A stretch of 55,225 nucleotides of DNA, from NCBI RefSeq assembly GCF_020216025.1, contig NZ_JAIWNC010000047.1, positions 1 to 55,225 on the forward strand, written 5' to 3'. Below the pieces are notes generated by a model. That model saw nothing but the letters and a program-made list of their open reading frames with translations, was not told where the DNA came from and did not search any database. Source of the DNA: Jidongwangia harbinensis (GTDB taxonomy: Bacteria; Actinomycetota; Actinomycetes; Mycobacteriales; Micromonosporaceae). The translations under genes were made by a program, and so were the position numbers. Below are positions 40,360 to 51,467 of this stretch, in pieces; positions within the stretch are counted from its first letter, which is position 1; each line of letters begins with the position of its first letter.

Positions 40360-42126
40360 GTGGCGGACCGGCCGGGCCGGTACGGCGCCCTCCGCGCTGC
40401 CCTGGTCGCGGTGCCCCTGCTCGGGCTCACGGTGGCGGCCTCGGTGTGGTGCGGCGTGCTGGTCGCGGACCGCGAGGAGCGCGAGGCCGCGGTCCAGGCC
40501 GCCGACGCCCGCGAGTTCATCGACCGGCGCCTCGACCAGTACCAGGAGATGCTGATCGGTACCAGCGGCCTGCGCAGCGCCAGCACCGCGGTCACCCACC
40601 TCGAGTTCCACCGGTACGTCGCCCGCCTCGACATCCGGCGCCGCTACCCCGGCATCCAGGTGATCGGCTTCGCCCCGCTGGTCGCGGACCCGGCCCGGGC
40701 CGACTATGAGGTGACCGTCCGGCGCGACATCACGGCCAGCCGCCTGCCGTACCCCCGCTTCTCGATCCATCCCTCCGGGCAGCGTGCGGAGTACGCCCCG
40801 ATCAGCTTCGTCGAACCGCAGGACGGCAACCAGCCGGCGCTGGGATTCGACCTGCTCACCGAGCCGGCCCGGCGCGCCGCGGTGCAGCGGGCCCGGGACA
40901 CCGGCCGGGCCGCGGCCACCGCGCCGGTGACGCTGGTGCAGGAGACCGGCCGCCAGACCGGGTTCCTGATCATGGTGCCGTCGTACCGGACCGGTCTGCC
41001 CACCGCGACCGTCGACCAGCGCCGGGCGGCGTTCGCGGGGGTGGAGTACGCCGCGTTCCGGATGGGCGACCTGCTGGCCGGCGTGCTGGGGCCGACCAGG
41101 GTCTCGGAGCGCTCGCTGGCCGTCTACGACCGGGGACTGGCCGCCGACCCCACACCCGCCGCGCCGGCCGACCTGCTGCCTCGGGGCGACCGGGACGCCG
41201 CCGCGACCGACGGCGTGGTCCTGACGCTCGACGTCGGCGGCCGGCGCTGGGAGATCCACTACCGGCCCTCGGCGTCGCTCTCCTCCGGTCTGGAGAGCGC
41301 CGCGCCGATCACCATCGCGATCGTCGGCGTCCTGCTCAGCGGCCTCACCGCCTGGCTGTTCTGGGCGCTGTCCTCGGCCCGGACCCGGGCCGTCACGCTG
41401 GCCGGCCAGATGACCGCGAAGCTGCGGGCGAGCGAACGGCTGCTGGCCCGGTCCAACGGCGAACTGGAACGCTTCGCCTACGTCGCCTCGCACGACCTGC
41501 AGCAACCGCTGCGCACGGTGAGCAGCTTCCTCGGCCTGCTCCAGCGCCGCTACGACGACCGCCTCGACGACCAGGGCCGGGAGTACATCCGGTTCGCCGC
41601 CGACGGCGCGAAACGGATGTCCCAGCTGATCACGGAACTGCTCGCCTACTCCCGGATGAGCAGCGCGGAAGTCCCGGCGGCACCGACGCCGCTCAACACC
41701 GCCTGGGACGAGGCGGTGGCGAATCTGCACACCCCGATCGCCGAAGCCGGTGCGCGGGTCGACCGCGACGACCTTCCGGAGGTACGGGTGACCGCACTGC
41801 ACGCCAACCAGCTGCTGCAGAACCTGATCGGCAACGCGATCACGTACCGTGGCGCGGACGCCCCGGTGGTGCACGCACATGCCGAGCGGGAGGGCGCGTT
41901 CTGGCGGATCACGGTGCGGGACAACGGCATCGGGATCGATCCGCGCCAGCACGAGCGCGTCTTCGTGGTGTTCCAGCGGCTGCACACCGCCGACGAGTAC
42001 CCGGGCACCGGCATGGGGCTGTCCATCTGCAAGAAGATCGTGGAAAGCTACGGCGGACGGATCTGGGTGAAGTCCGCGCCCGGCCGCGGCGCGGCGTTCT
42101 CCTTCACCCTCCCGGCGGCCCGGTGA
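40360..42126 (+). CDS. CHASE-domain sensor histidine kinase
   Basis: The 588-residue kinase has a first helix (about 10-35), a CHASE domain (about 65-250; RYPGIQVIGFAPLV, FSIHPSGQRAEYAPISFVEP and GFDLLTEPARRAAVQRARDTG are typical) and a second helix (about 310-335). HisKA carries His378 (YVASHDLQQPLRTVSSFLGLLQRRY), and an HATPase of the phytochrome-like class follows (LIGNAITYR, DNGIGIDPRQHERVF, GTGMGLSICKKIVE). The HWE family is excluded by these motifs. GTG start. The upstream 149 bp holds an unusually AT-rich patch (AAAGTTATATTTCTGG) where a promoter is likely. Its stop overlaps the next start by 4 nt. Confidence 0.93.
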   Translation: MADRPGRYGALRAALVAVPLLGLTVAASVWCGVLVADREEREAAVQAADAREFIDRRLDQYQEMLIGTSGLRSASTAVTHLEFHRYVARLDIRRRYPGIQVIGFAPLVADPARADYEVTVRRDITASRLPYPRFSIHPSGQRAEYAPISFVEPQDGNQPALGFDLLTEPARRAAVQRARDTGRAAATAPVTLVQETGRQTGFLIMVPSYRTGLPTATVDQRRAAFAGVEYAAFRMGDLLAGVLGPTRVSERSLAVYDRGLAADPTPAAPADLLPRGDRDAAATDGVVLTLDVGGRRWEIHYRPSASLSSGLESAAPITIAIVGVLLSGLTAWLFWALSSARTRAVTLAGQMTAKLRASERLLARSNGELERFAYVASHDLQQPLRTVSSFLGLLQRRYDDRLDDQGREYIRFAADGAKRMSQLITELLAYSRMSSAEVPAAPTPLNTAWDEAVANLHTPIAEAGARVDRDDLPEVRVTALHANQLLQNLIGNAITYRGADAPVVHAHAEREGAFWRITVRDNGIGIDPRQHERVFVVFQRLHTADEYPGTGMGLSICKKIVESYGGRIWVKSAPGRGAAFSFTLPAAR

Positions 42127-44147
42127 GCCCGCCCGGCGCCACCGTGCGCATCGTCCTGGTCGAGGACCAGGCCGCCGACGCCGCGCTGGTCGAGGCGCTG
42201 CTGTCCGAGGCGGCCGACGAGACGTTCGTGGTCGAGCACTTCACCCGGCTCGGCCCGGCGCGCGACCATCTCGGGGCGCGCGGCGCGGACTGCGTACTCC
42301 TGGATCTGTCCCTGCCCGACGCCGAGGGGTACGACGCGGTGCAGGAACTGCGCCGCGACGTGTCCGGCGTACCCCTGGTGGTGCTCTCCGGCCGGCCCGA
42401 CCGCGACCTGATGGTCGCCGTGCTCCGCGCCGGTGCCCAGGACTATCTGGTCAAGGGCACGGTCGACGGTGAGCAACTGGCCCGCGCCATCCGGCACGCG
42501 ATCGAGCGCAAGCGGATCGAGGAGGCGCTGCGGCACAGCGAACGGCAGATGCGGTGGCAGCAGGACCAGAGCCGGCTGATCATCCAGAGTGCCGGCGACC
42601 CGTTCGTGAGCATGGACGTCGACGGCCTGATAACCGACTGGAACGACCGCGCGGAGCAGGTGTTCGGGTGGGAACGGCACGAGGTGATCGGCCGGCCTCT
42701 GGCCGAGACGCTGATCCCGCCGGCCATGCGGGACGCGCACCGGACCGGGCTGCGCCGGCTGCTGGACGGTGGCCGGCCCCGGCTGACCGGCCGCCGGGTC
42801 GAGGTGCCCGCGCTGCACCGGTCCGGCCGGGAACTGCCGGTCGAGCTGTCCATCTGGCAGGTCGGCGTCGGCGCCGACCGCCACTTCCACGCCTTCATGC
42901 ACGACATCACCGAGCGGCTCGAACTGCAGACCGCCCGCGAGCACGCCCAGGCCCAGGCCGAACGCGACCTGTACGAGCGCCGGCTGCACCAGGCCCAGCG
43001 GCTGGAGTCGCTGGGCCAGCTCGCCGGCGGCGTGGCGCACGACTTCAACAACCTGCTCGCGGTCATCGTGAACTACCTGGAGTTCGTCGCCGAGGACGTG
43101 GCCGCCGCGGCGGCCCGCGATCCGGCGACCTGGAAGCGGACCGGCGAGGACGTCGACCAGATCCGCCGCACCACCGAGCGCGCCACCCGGCTGGTGCAGC
43201 AGCTGCTGACGTTCGGCCGGCGCGACATCGCGCAGCCCGAGGTGCTGGACATCGCCGCGGTCGTCGCCGAGGTGGAACAGCTGCTGCTGCGCACCATCGG
43301 CGAGCGCGTGGAGCTGCGGACCGCCACCGAACCCGGGCTGTGGCGGGTCCGGATCGACTCCGGTCAGCTCGAACAGATCCTGGTCAACCTGGTGGTCAAC
43401 GCCCGCGACGCGATGCCCACGGGCGGCCGGGTCACCGTCTCCGGCTCCAACGTCACCCTCGACGAGCACGCCGCGGCCGGGTTCGCGGTGTCCCCCGGCC
43501 GGTACGCGCGGCTGGACGTGACCGACACCGGCGTGGGCATGACCCGGGAGACCGCGGACCGGATCTTCGAGCCGTTCTTCACCTCCAAGCCGCTCGGTGC
43601 GGGCACCGGTCTGGGCCTGGCCACGGTCTACGGCATCGTCACCAACGTCGGCGGTCAGGTCCGGGTCGACTCCGAACCCGGGCGGGGCACCACGATGACC
43701 GTGCTGCTGCCGGCCACCGACGAGGCCCCGGCGTCCGCGGCCGAGGCCCCGGCGCCGGCCGCCCGGCGCGGCGGCGACGAGACGATCCTGCTGGCCGAGG
43801 ACGAACCGGCGCTCCGCGAGGTCACCCGGCGCATCCTGGAACGGCACGGGTACCGCGTGCTGGCCGCCGAGGACGGCGCCGCGGCGGTGGCCCTCGCAAG
43901 GCGCCACGTCGAGGACGTCGACCTGCTGCTCACCGACGTGGTCATGCCGGGCCTGAACGGGCCGCTGGTGGCCGAGGCGCTGACCGCGCTGAAGCCACGG
44001 GTCCGCATCCTGTTCATGTCCGGGTACGCCCCGGGGCTGACCGAAGACGGCACGCTGGGCCCGGACGTCGCGCTGATCGCCAAGCCGTTCGCCGAGGCGG
44101 CGCTGCTCGACCGGGTCCGGCAGATCCTGGACTCCGGCCCGCCGTGA
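42123..44147 (+). CDS. Hybrid histidine kinase REC-PAS-HisKA-HATPase-REC
   Basis: The 674-residue cytoplasmic hybrid kinase has an N-terminal receiver (about 8-125; Asp61 in VLLDLSLPDAEG, Lys in YLVKG), a coiled linker and a PAS domain (about 150-275). HisKA carries His306 (GGVAHDFNNLLAVIVNYLEF), followed by HATPase (LVVNARDAMPTGG, DTGVGM, GTGLGLATVYGIV) and a second receiver (about 555-670; Asp605 in LLLTDVVMPGLNGP, KPF). The GTG start overlaps the upstream CHASE kinase stop (GTGA), so the two kinases are made together and may form a relay. No DNA-binding output is encoded nearby. Confidence 0.93.
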   Translation: MSPPGATVRIVLVEDQAADAALVEALLSEAADETFVVEHFTRLGPARDHLGARGADCVLLDLSLPDAEGYDAVQELRRDVSGVPLVVLSGRPDRDLMVAVLRAGAQDYLVKGTVDGEQLARAIRHAIERKRIEEALRHSERQMRWQQDQSRLIIQSAGDPFVSMDVDGLITDWNDRAEQVFGWERHEVIGRPLAETLIPPAMRDAHRTGLRRLLDGGRPRLTGRRVEVPALHRSGRELPVELSIWQVGVGADRHFHAFMHDITERLELQTAREHAQAQAERDLYERRLHQAQRLESLGQLAGGVAHDFNNLLAVIVNYLEFVAEDVAAAAARDPATWKRTGEDVDQIRRTTERATRLVQQLLTFGRRDIAQPEVLDIAAVVAEVEQLLLRTIGERVELRTATEPGLWRVRIDSGQLEQILVNLVVNARDAMPTGGRVTVSGSNVTLDEHAAAGFAVSPGRYARLDVTDTGVGMTRETADRIFEPFFTSKPLGAGTGLGLATVYGIVTNVGGQVRVDSEPGRGTTMTVLLPATDEAPASAAEAPAPAARRGGDETILLAEDEPALREVTRRILERHGYRVLAAEDGAAAVALARRHVEDVDLLLTDVVMPGLNGPLVAEALTALKPRVRILFMSGYAPGLTEDGTLGPDVALIAKPFAEAALLDRVRQILDSGPP

Positions 44148-44157
44148 CCGGGGGACG

Positions 44158-44547
44158 TCACACCGGCCAGGCCGACCAGCGCAGCACCTCGATCGCCACG
44201 AACGGTCCCGGCGGCGGCGTCCCGCGGTACTGCGGATAGCGCGCGGCCAGCGCCGCGACCGCCTCGGGGGCCGACTCGCGCACCCGGGCCACACCGTCGG
44301 CGCGGACCCACCAGAGCGCGGACCAGTCCTCGTCGTAGTGGTCGGCGAGCACACTGACCCGCGGCTCGTGCGCGATGTTCGCCAGCCGGCGCAGCCGCCG
44401 GTGCCGCTTCGGCTTGGCGTCGACCGCCGTGTGGATGACGTCGCCGACCAGCGCGAACACGATCGGCACCAGATGCGGCGCGCCGGTGTCGTCGACGGTG
44501 GCGAGCCGGGCGACCCGCGCACCGGCGAATCGCTCGGCCGGCGTCAT
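44158..44547 (-). CDS. PPOX-class F420-dependent oxidoreductase
   Basis: The 129-residue split-barrel protein has RVARLATVDDTGAPHLVPIVFAL and ADHYDEDWSALWWVRADG. Both are typical of the actinobacterial F420/FMN-dependent PPOX-class group (the TIGR03668-like subfamily as I remember it). The ATG start overlaps the stop of the upstream LLM gene (ATGA), so the two F420-type enzymes are co-expressed. The substrate is unknown. Confidence 0.88.
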   Translation of the reverse strand: MTPAERFAGARVARLATVDDTGAPHLVPIVFALVGDVIHTAVDAKPKRHRRLRRLANIAHEPRVSVLADHYDEDWSALWWVRADGVARVRESAPEAVAALAARYPQYRGTPPPGPFVAIEVLRWSAWPV

Positions 44548-45374
44548 CCGCCGGTGACCTCGTTGATCGCCTGCTCCCATCGCTCCAGGCCGCGCTCCAC
44601 CACGCTCCACGGCCCGGACGGCAGCCACATCGACGCGCGGTGCACGCCGGCGCGCTCCAGCTGCTCCAGCACCTTCGGGTCGGGCGGCACGCTGAGCACC
44701 TGGACCTGCAGGTGCCGGTCGGCGCGGGCGGTGAGTTCGGCGATCCGCGCGAGCACGTCCCGGTCGTGCCACTGCGGGAACCAGCCGTCGCCGTACGCCA
44801 GCACGCGGTCCAGCACGGTCGGCCCGCCGCCGCCGATGTAGACCGGCGGCCACGGCTTCTGGGCGGGCTTGGGCGCGGACCAGATCCGGTCGAAGCTCAC
44901 GAACTCCCCGGCGAAGCTGGCCTCCTCCTGGCTCCAGATCGCCTGCATCGCCTGGATCCGTTCGCCCAGCAACGCCATCCGGGTGCGCGGGTCGGTGCCG
45001 TGGTTGGCCATCTCCTCGCGGTTCCAGCCGGCACCCACGCCGAACTCCATCCGGCCGCCGGACAGGTGGTCGATGCTGGCGACCTCCTTGGCGGTGACGA
45101 TCGGGTCGCGCTGGATCAGCAGGCAGACGCCGCTGCCGACCCGCAGCCGGCTGGTCGCGGACGCGGCCGCGGTCAGCGCCACGAACAGGTCGTAGGTGTG
45201 CCAGTACTTGCGCGGCAGGTCCGCGCCGCCGGGCCAGGGCGTCTCCCGGCTGGCCGGGATGTGCGTGTGTTCCGCGAAGAAGAGCGCGTCCTGGCCGCGC
45301 TCCTCCAGTTTGCGGGCGAGGGGGCCGGGTCCGATGCCGTCATGGGTGGGGAAGTATCCGACGCCGTATTCCAT
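44544..45374 (-). CDS. LLM-class F420-dependent oxidoreductase
   Basis: The 276-residue luciferase-like TIM barrel has YFPTHDGIGPGPLARKLEERG, FFAEHTHIPASRETPWPGG, VGSGVCLLIQRDPI, GRMEFGVGAGWNREEMANHG and PPVYIGGGGPTVLDR. These match the actinobacterial F420-dependent LLM subfamily (TIGR03619-like). It is translationally coupled to the PPOX-class enzyme downstream. F420 rather than FMN use is inferred from the subfamily. Start ATG 45374. Confidence 0.92.
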   Translation of the reverse strand: MEYGVGYFPTHDGIGPGPLARKLEERGQDALFFAEHTHIPASRETPWPGGADLPRKYWHTYDLFVALTAAASATSRLRVGSGVCLLIQRDPIVTAKEVASIDHLSGGRMEFGVGAGWNREEMANHGTDPRTRMALLGERIQAMQAIWSQEEASFAGEFVSFDRIWSAPKPAQKPWPPVYIGGGGPTVLDRVLAYGDGWFPQWHDRDVLARIAELTARADRHLQVQVLSVPPDPKVLEQLERAGVHRASMWLPSGPWSVVERGLERWEQAINEVTGG

Positions 45375-45384
45375 GCCGTCGATG

Positions 45385-45864
45385 TTAGGCCCGGTTCAGG
45401 TCGGCCACGAGGATGTCGTACGTCTCGGCGGGGGCGTGCAGGCCGCGCAGTGCGGGCTCGTCCGGCTGAACGTACCCGAGCCGGAGGTAGAACCGGCGCG
45501 CCGCGCGGTTGGACTCGTCCACGCCGAGCAGCACACGGGTGTGGCCCCGACCGCGCAGTCGCCGCTCGGCCGCCCGGATCAGCCCGGTGCCGACGCCCTG
45601 ACGGCGATGCGCCGCCGCCACGTGGAGATGGAAGATGACCGGCACGCCGGGCAGATACTTGCGCACCGCGGGTTCGTCGGCGACGTCCCAGGACACGAAG
45701 ACGGCGCCGACCGGACGACCGTCCCGCAGCGCGACGAGGATCTCGCCCAGTCCGCGCCGCCACTGGGACGCCCGGCTCCGGAACAGGTGGTACTGCTCCG
45801 GCCCGAAGGCGTCGGCGAACCGGTCGAGGTCGCCCGGTTCCGCGACCCGGACCTCGCCCTCCAT
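45385..45864 (-). CDS. GNAT-family N-acetyltransferase
   Basis: The 159-residue GNAT-fold acetyltransferase has the acetyl-CoA-binding loop HRRQGVGTGLIRAAE (R/QxxG-x-G/A type), the beta-4 strand VIFHLHVAAAH and the C-terminal LGVDESNRAARRFYLRLGYVQ. The start is ATG 45864; a GTG two codons upstream is possible. It ends 10 nt before the LLM gene, on the same strand, so it may head that operon. The substrate is unknown. Confidence 0.9.
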   Translation of the reverse strand: MEGEVRVAEPGDLDRFADAFGPEQYHLFRSRASQWRRGLGEILVALRDGRPVGAVFVSWDVADEPAVRKYLPGVPVIFHLHVAAAHRRQGVGTGLIRAAERRLRGRGHTRVLLGVDESNRAARRFYLRLGYVQPDEPALRGLHAPAETYDILVADLNRA

Positions 45865-45942
45865 CGACACAGCTAATCCGAACGTCCGGGACCTGGCTAG
45901 CCGGGCCGTGTCCCGGCCGCCGGCCGGGACACGTCGGGTACC

Positions 45943-46221
45943 TCAGTCACCGATGATCGCCACGATCACCGCCCCGATCAGAACGGCCAGCGCGGCGACG
46001 AGGGAGATCGCCACGCCGAGCGCCGAGAACAACAGCCTGGACATCGCCCAGAGACTGGACACTACGGTGCGTAAACCGTCCAAGGCGAACCCCAGCAACA
46101 TGATCACGACCACCACGGCGATGACGCCGAACACGTCGTTCGGCGCCTGCCCGGTTGCCTGACCAGCCAGAAGAGAAACAGGAAGTTGATGTACGTCGGC
46201 GAGTTCCGGCGTTATGGTCAT
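45943..46221 (-). CDS. Small two-helix membrane protein
   Basis: The 92-residue protein has two predicted transmembrane helices (about 28-50, FGVIAVVVVIMLLGFALDGL; about 62-90, LFSALGVAISLVAALAVLIGAVIVAIIG) and a short polar N-terminus. The ATG at 46221 is preferred over upstream starts because the preceding sequence is a series of hairpins better read as a leader RNA. I do not recognise the family. Its stop lies at the edge of an unremarkable 78-bp gap before the GNAT gene. Confidence 0.6.
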   Translation of the reverse strand: MTITPELADVHQLPVSLLAGQATGQAPNDVFGVIAVVVVIMLLGFALDGLRTVVSSLWAMSRLLFSALGVAISLVAALAVLIGAVIVAIIGD

Positions 46222-46243
46222 GTGAATGCAGGCCTTCCCTGGC

Positions 46244-46339
46244 GAAGAGATGTGTCTGCCGAGCACCTCCGGCCGCAATCCGGGGGTGCTCTCTTCTTCC
46301 GCACCGAAGCGGTGCGCGCGGATCCAGACGGACGATCCG
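46244..46339 (-). promoter_or_regulatory. Candidate structured 5' leader RNA (three consecutive hairpins)
   Basis: Between the small membrane protein and the HTH gene lies a 390-bp non-coding spacer (46222-46611). Its first half contains three stem-loops. The first is GAGCACC-t-CCGG...CCGG-g-GGTGCTC (46261-46291), flanked by GAAGA/TCTTC that may extend it. The others are GCACC-GAAGC-GGTGC (46301-46315) and CGGATC...GATCCG (46319-46339). On the minus strand they would sit 23 to 118 nt upstream of the membrane-protein ATG, as a cis-regulatory leader would. I could not match them to a known riboswitch class. Confidence 0.4.
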
Positions 46340-46414
46340 TTGAGCGGCGGGCCACGCCCTCGTGGCAGACGGTCGGTAATCGGCATCGCCATCACCTCTT
46401 CGTCCGAGGTAGCA

Positions 46415-46465
46415 ACTTCAGCAGTCGCTGTACGCTCAGCCTAATATTCAGCGACCGGCTGAAGT
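46415..46465. promoter_or_regulatory. Imperfect long inverted repeat upstream of the HTH regulator
   Basis: ACTTCAGCAGTCGCTG (46415-46430) is nearly the reverse complement of CAGCGACCGGCTGAAGT (46449-46465), with an AT-rich loop containing TAATATT. More TTCAG/CTGAA half-sites occur just before the HTH start (46568-46600). The arrangement fits an operator region, possibly for the HTH protein itself. Confidence 0.4.
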
Positions 46466-46611
46466 AGACGGTCGGATTCGTCCTTTCTGGCGCCTGGGCC
46501 GACTATGCCGCGTTCCGTCGAGTCCGGTCACATACTCGCCGCAAACCGGGTTTAGTCTGCTCGCTGAGCTTCAGCGGCAACGCACTGAAATTTCTGAAGG
46601 GAGCGGCATCG

Positions 46612-47682
46612 ATGCCCTCCGTCACCCCGCTCGCCGACCGCCTCAGAGACCTGCGCACCGGCGGCTGGGCCGGCCAGCCCCTGACCCAGTCGCGGCTGAG
46701 TCGTGCGCTCGGCGTGAGCGTGCCGCTCGTCTCGTCCTGGGAGCACGGCACGCCGCCGCCGGACGAGCGGATCGACGCCTACGCGCGGCTGTTCGCCCGG
46801 GCCGGCACCGCGCTGAACGGCAAACCGCAGCTGCCGGCGGAGGACGACCTCGACGACGCCGAGCGCGCCTCCTACGTCAAGCTGCGCCGCGAGCTGCTGG
46901 CGCTGCGCGACCACGCCGACGGGACCGCGACCGTGGTCACCGCCACCAGCCCGCTGCAGTACCCGCCCGGGGAAGCCATCACCATCGTCTGCTCCGAGCT
47001 GCCGGAACGTCTCCGCTCCCAGTTCGGCTGGGCCCGGTCCCACCACCCCGACTACATCGAGTCCTACAAGTACGCGGATCTCGACGCCCTGATCGAGTTG
47101 CTGCCGTACGTCCGCTGGCTCAACCCGGTCAACCCGGTCACCGTGGGCATCGTCCGGGAGCTGTCCACCGACGACCTCACCGCGCACCTGATCGCGCTCG
47201 GCGGGGTGGACTTCAACGAGGTGACCGCCGCGGCGTTGTCCGACCTGGAGCACGTACCGGTGAAGCAACTGCTGCGGCCCAGCGACGACGACCCCGGCGG
47301 ATTCTCGGTGGGCGGCGGATCGCGGCGTCGTGATCTGAAACCGAAACTCATCCGGGAGCATGGCAACACCACGCTGAAGGAGGACGTGGCGCACTTTCTC
47401 CGCGCACCGAATCCCTATAATCACGCCCGGACCCTGACCTCCTTCAACGGCATGTACAGCCGGGGTAGCTACGGGGTGGTGCGGGCCCTGACCGATCCGA
47501 AGATCCAGGAGCGGAACGCGGCCTACATCGCCCGTAGATTTCCCCCGGCCGACACCTATAGCATCGTCTGCCGCGTGAAGATCGTCGCCAATGAAGTGGT
47601 CGTTCCGGACTGGACGCGGGACGACATTCGCCTACACGAGTGGCCGGAGGCCGGGGATGAGCGTTCCACCGCCACGCCCTAG
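46612..47682 (+). CDS. HTH (XRE-like) protein with large uncharacterised C-terminal domain
   Basis: The 356-residue protein has an N-terminal helix-turn-helix (about 5-60; LADRLRDLRTGGWAGQPLTQSRLSRALGVSVPLVSSWEHGTPPP). A C-terminal domain of about 250 residues follows, with features such as ITIVCSELP, LIALGGVDFNEVTAAAL and TLKEDVAHFLRAPNPYNHARTLTSFNGMYSRGSYGVVRALTD. I recall this domain in many actinobacterial XRE-like proteins; the alternating strands and GG-x-x-F/W-N motif suggest a Rossmann-like ligand-binding fold. ATG start after GAAGGGAGCGGC. It overlaps the following glycosyltransferase-like gene by 26 bp, so the two probably work together. Confidence 0.8.
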   Translation: MPSVTPLADRLRDLRTGGWAGQPLTQSRLSRALGVSVPLVSSWEHGTPPPDERIDAYARLFARAGTALNGKPQLPAEDDLDDAERASYVKLRRELLALRDHADGTATVVTATSPLQYPPGEAITIVCSELPERLRSQFGWARSHHPDYIESYKYADLDALIELLPYVRWLNPVNPVTVGIVRELSTDDLTAHLIALGGVDFNEVTAAALSDLEHVPVKQLLRPSDDDPGGFSVGGGSRRRDLKPKLIREHGNTTLKEDVAHFLRAPNPYNHARTLTSFNGMYSRGSYGVVRALTDPKIQERNAAYIARRFPPADTYSIVCRVKIVANEVVVPDWTRDDIRLHEWPEAGDERSTATP

Positions 47683-48757
47683 GCCCGCACAGTCGCCATT
47701 CCATGATCAATTGCTCGAACGGCCGCCAGTCGCCACCCGTCGCACCCGGATCGACGGGATCGTCGTACCCGCCTCGCGGCACGGCAGCCGGTTGCAGCCC
47801 GCCATGGCGCTCGCGGCCGGCCTGGGCTGCCCCCTGCTCGTGCTGTGCAGTCATCGGACGGAGGCCGCCGACGTGCGGGCCGCGGCACGGCAGGCGGGCG
47901 CCACCGTGCACCCGGTCGACATGCGGACCGTGCACACGCTGCCCCGGCTACTCACCACCGCGCTCCTGGCGGAGACGCCGTTCCGCTACCGCCGGGACAC
48001 GCCCGCCAAGCGCAACCTCGGTCTCGCCGTCGCCCACATGGCCGGATGGCGGCGCATCCTGGCGCTCGACGACGACATCCACGATCTCGGCGTGGACACC
48101 GTGGAACGGGCCGCCACCCTGCTCGACCTGTACGACGTGGTCGGCATGGACAACGTCGGGTTCCCGGACAACTCGGTGGTCTGTCACGCCATCCGCGACA
48201 CCGGCGGCCGGCAGGGCACGTTCATCGGGTCCGGCGCGATGCTGTACACCGCCGCCCGCACCACCTCCTTCTTCCCCGAGGTGTACAACGAGGACTGGTT
48301 CTTCCTGCTGAACTCCGCGGAACTCGCCAAGTGCGCGGTGTCCGGCCGGTTCGCGCAGGCGAAGTTCGACCCGTACGCGAATCCCACCCGGGCCGGCGCC
48401 GAGGAGTTCGGCGACTGCCTGGCCGAAGGGGTCTTCGCGCTGATCGAGGCCGGCCTGACCACGGCCGACGGCGACCACACGTTCTGGACCAGGTTCCTGG
48501 CCGACCGGGCCCGGATCATCGAGCACCTCCTGCAGCTCCTGCCGCGGCAGCAGGACTTGACCGCCTTCCGCCGGCAGCAGATCGCCGCATCACTGCGGGC
48601 CGCACGCGCCAGCCTGCACCGGATCACCCCGACGCTGTGCTTCAACTACCTCGCCGCGTGGCGGCGGGACCGGGACATCTGGCGCGAGTGGATCGAGTCG
48701 CTGCCGCGCGGCCGGACCGTCGACGAGGCGCTCGCCCACCTCGGCGTCCCGTCCGGT

Positions 48758-51391
<2,634 letters not shown>

Positions 51392-51467
51392 AGTTCGACC
51401 TTCTCCTCCGCCGTCGACGACACTGAGTTTGTCACCGGCACATGTGGTGAAGATTAATCGGAGGATC

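Noticed and set aside
36308..40555. A 1415-codon open frame on the plus strand opposite the giant membrane protein gene
   Set aside because: It is Arg/Pro/His/Gln-rich with no domains, a typical shadow frame of very GC-rich DNA. The minus-strand gene has membrane helices and a zinc ribbon.
46244..46339. Hairpin leader considered as a c-di-AMP or mini-ykkC riboswitch
   Set aside because: None of the conserved nucleotides I remember for these classes could be found, so it is reported only as an unnamed structured region.
46226..46444. 72-codon plus-strand frame in the spacer before the HTH gene
   Set aside because: It runs straight through the three hairpins, lacks a Shine-Dalgarno and has no recognisable protein features.
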